The notes under the pieces are model-generated. The model saw only the letters and a list, made by a program, of their open reading frames with translations. It did no database searches and was not told the origin of the DNA. Positions 63,894-64,000 of a stretch of 64,000 bases of DNA are shown piece by piece. The stretch is from NCBI RefSeq assembly GCF_901709675.1, contig NC_051095.1, positions 16,041,956 to 16,105,955 of the forward strand. Direction: 5' to 3'. A program made the translations under genes and the position numbers. This DNA is from Syngnathus acus. Lineage: Eukaryota; Chordata; Actinopteri; Syngnathiformes; Syngnathidae. The first letter of the stretch is position 1, and every line of letters starts with the position of its first letter.

Positions 63894-64000
63894 CGCCCTT
63901 TTTGAAAGTGAGAGCTACTTCTTGGATAGAGATTACGGTAACGCCAAGGGCTATCAGTTTGAAAGAAAAATGAATGAAATGACCTTTTACTTATCTTACA
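63894..64000 (+). mobile_element. Start of a hAT-like element running off the window
   Basis: CAGGGGTCCCCGCCCTTTTT, then GTGAGAGCTACTTCTTGGAT and CCAAGGGCTATCAGTTTG, is the terminus of a fish DNA transposon family I recognise by these phrases. The CAGGGGTCCC end is typical of hAT elements. The rest lies outside the window. Confidence 0.6.

Noticed and set aside
26016-64000. Search for kelch-repeat exons of klhl3, the neighbour of SPOCK1 in mammals
   Set aside because: No kelch or BTB motif could be read on either strand; the neighbour, if conserved, lies outside the window.

Overview
The window is vertebrate nuclear DNA, almost certainly from a ray-finned (teleost) fish. It is AT-rich and gene-poor, dense in (AC)n/(GT)n microsatellites, and littered with tRNA-headed SINEs ending in (GGAT)n, small inverted-repeat DNA elements and LINE relics of fish type. 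The SINE subfamily resembles those I associate with syngnathids, but that is a weak impression. Nothing looks bacterial, and there are no operons, CRISPR arrays or long intact genes.

The one gene I can name is on the minus strand. A 138-nt exon (24578-24715) carries a start codon, a signal peptide and the N-terminal motif of testican (SPOCK family), with clean splice sites on both sides. One or two 5' untranslated exons lie just upstream (ending at 25000 and 25169). Spacing inside the motif fits SPOCK1 better than SPOCK2 or SPOCK3. The rest of the gene must run toward coordinate 1 and beyond. I searched positions 1-24571 by eye for the next exon and did not find it, so that half of the window is probably one large intron. 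Everything from about 25400 to 64000 would then be upstream intergenic DNA.

Repeats by region. 1-6 kb: TIR-element end, old SINE, LINE tail, CCCTAA-containing minisatellite, and a complete hAT-like element with a perfect 8-bp duplication (5028-5799). 11.6-12.1 kb: a 383-bp uninterrupted (AC)n. 15.8-16.4 kb: a fragment of a transposon-associated ORF. 18-23 kb: SINEs, including two inserted at the same target. 23.6-26.0 kb: two inverted copies of one TA-flanked element bracketing the testican 5' exons. 30-37 kb: interspersed repeat with (GATGAT)n tail, minisatellites, a GTTCATGAAC-type element, a wrecked RTE-like LINE and a 5S rRNA fragment. 37.5-37.9 kb: a young SINE with a 13-bp duplication. 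48-56 kb: a second SINE type, TIR elements, a transposase relic and a probable solo LTR. The right edge enters another hAT-like element.

I did not find a new multi-gene system. The best leads are the testican start with its unusual N-terminus, the inverted element pair around it, the poly-G tract just inside its intron, the SINE-beside-SINE target reuse, the 5S fragment, and a few unassigned exon-like segments with good splice sites.
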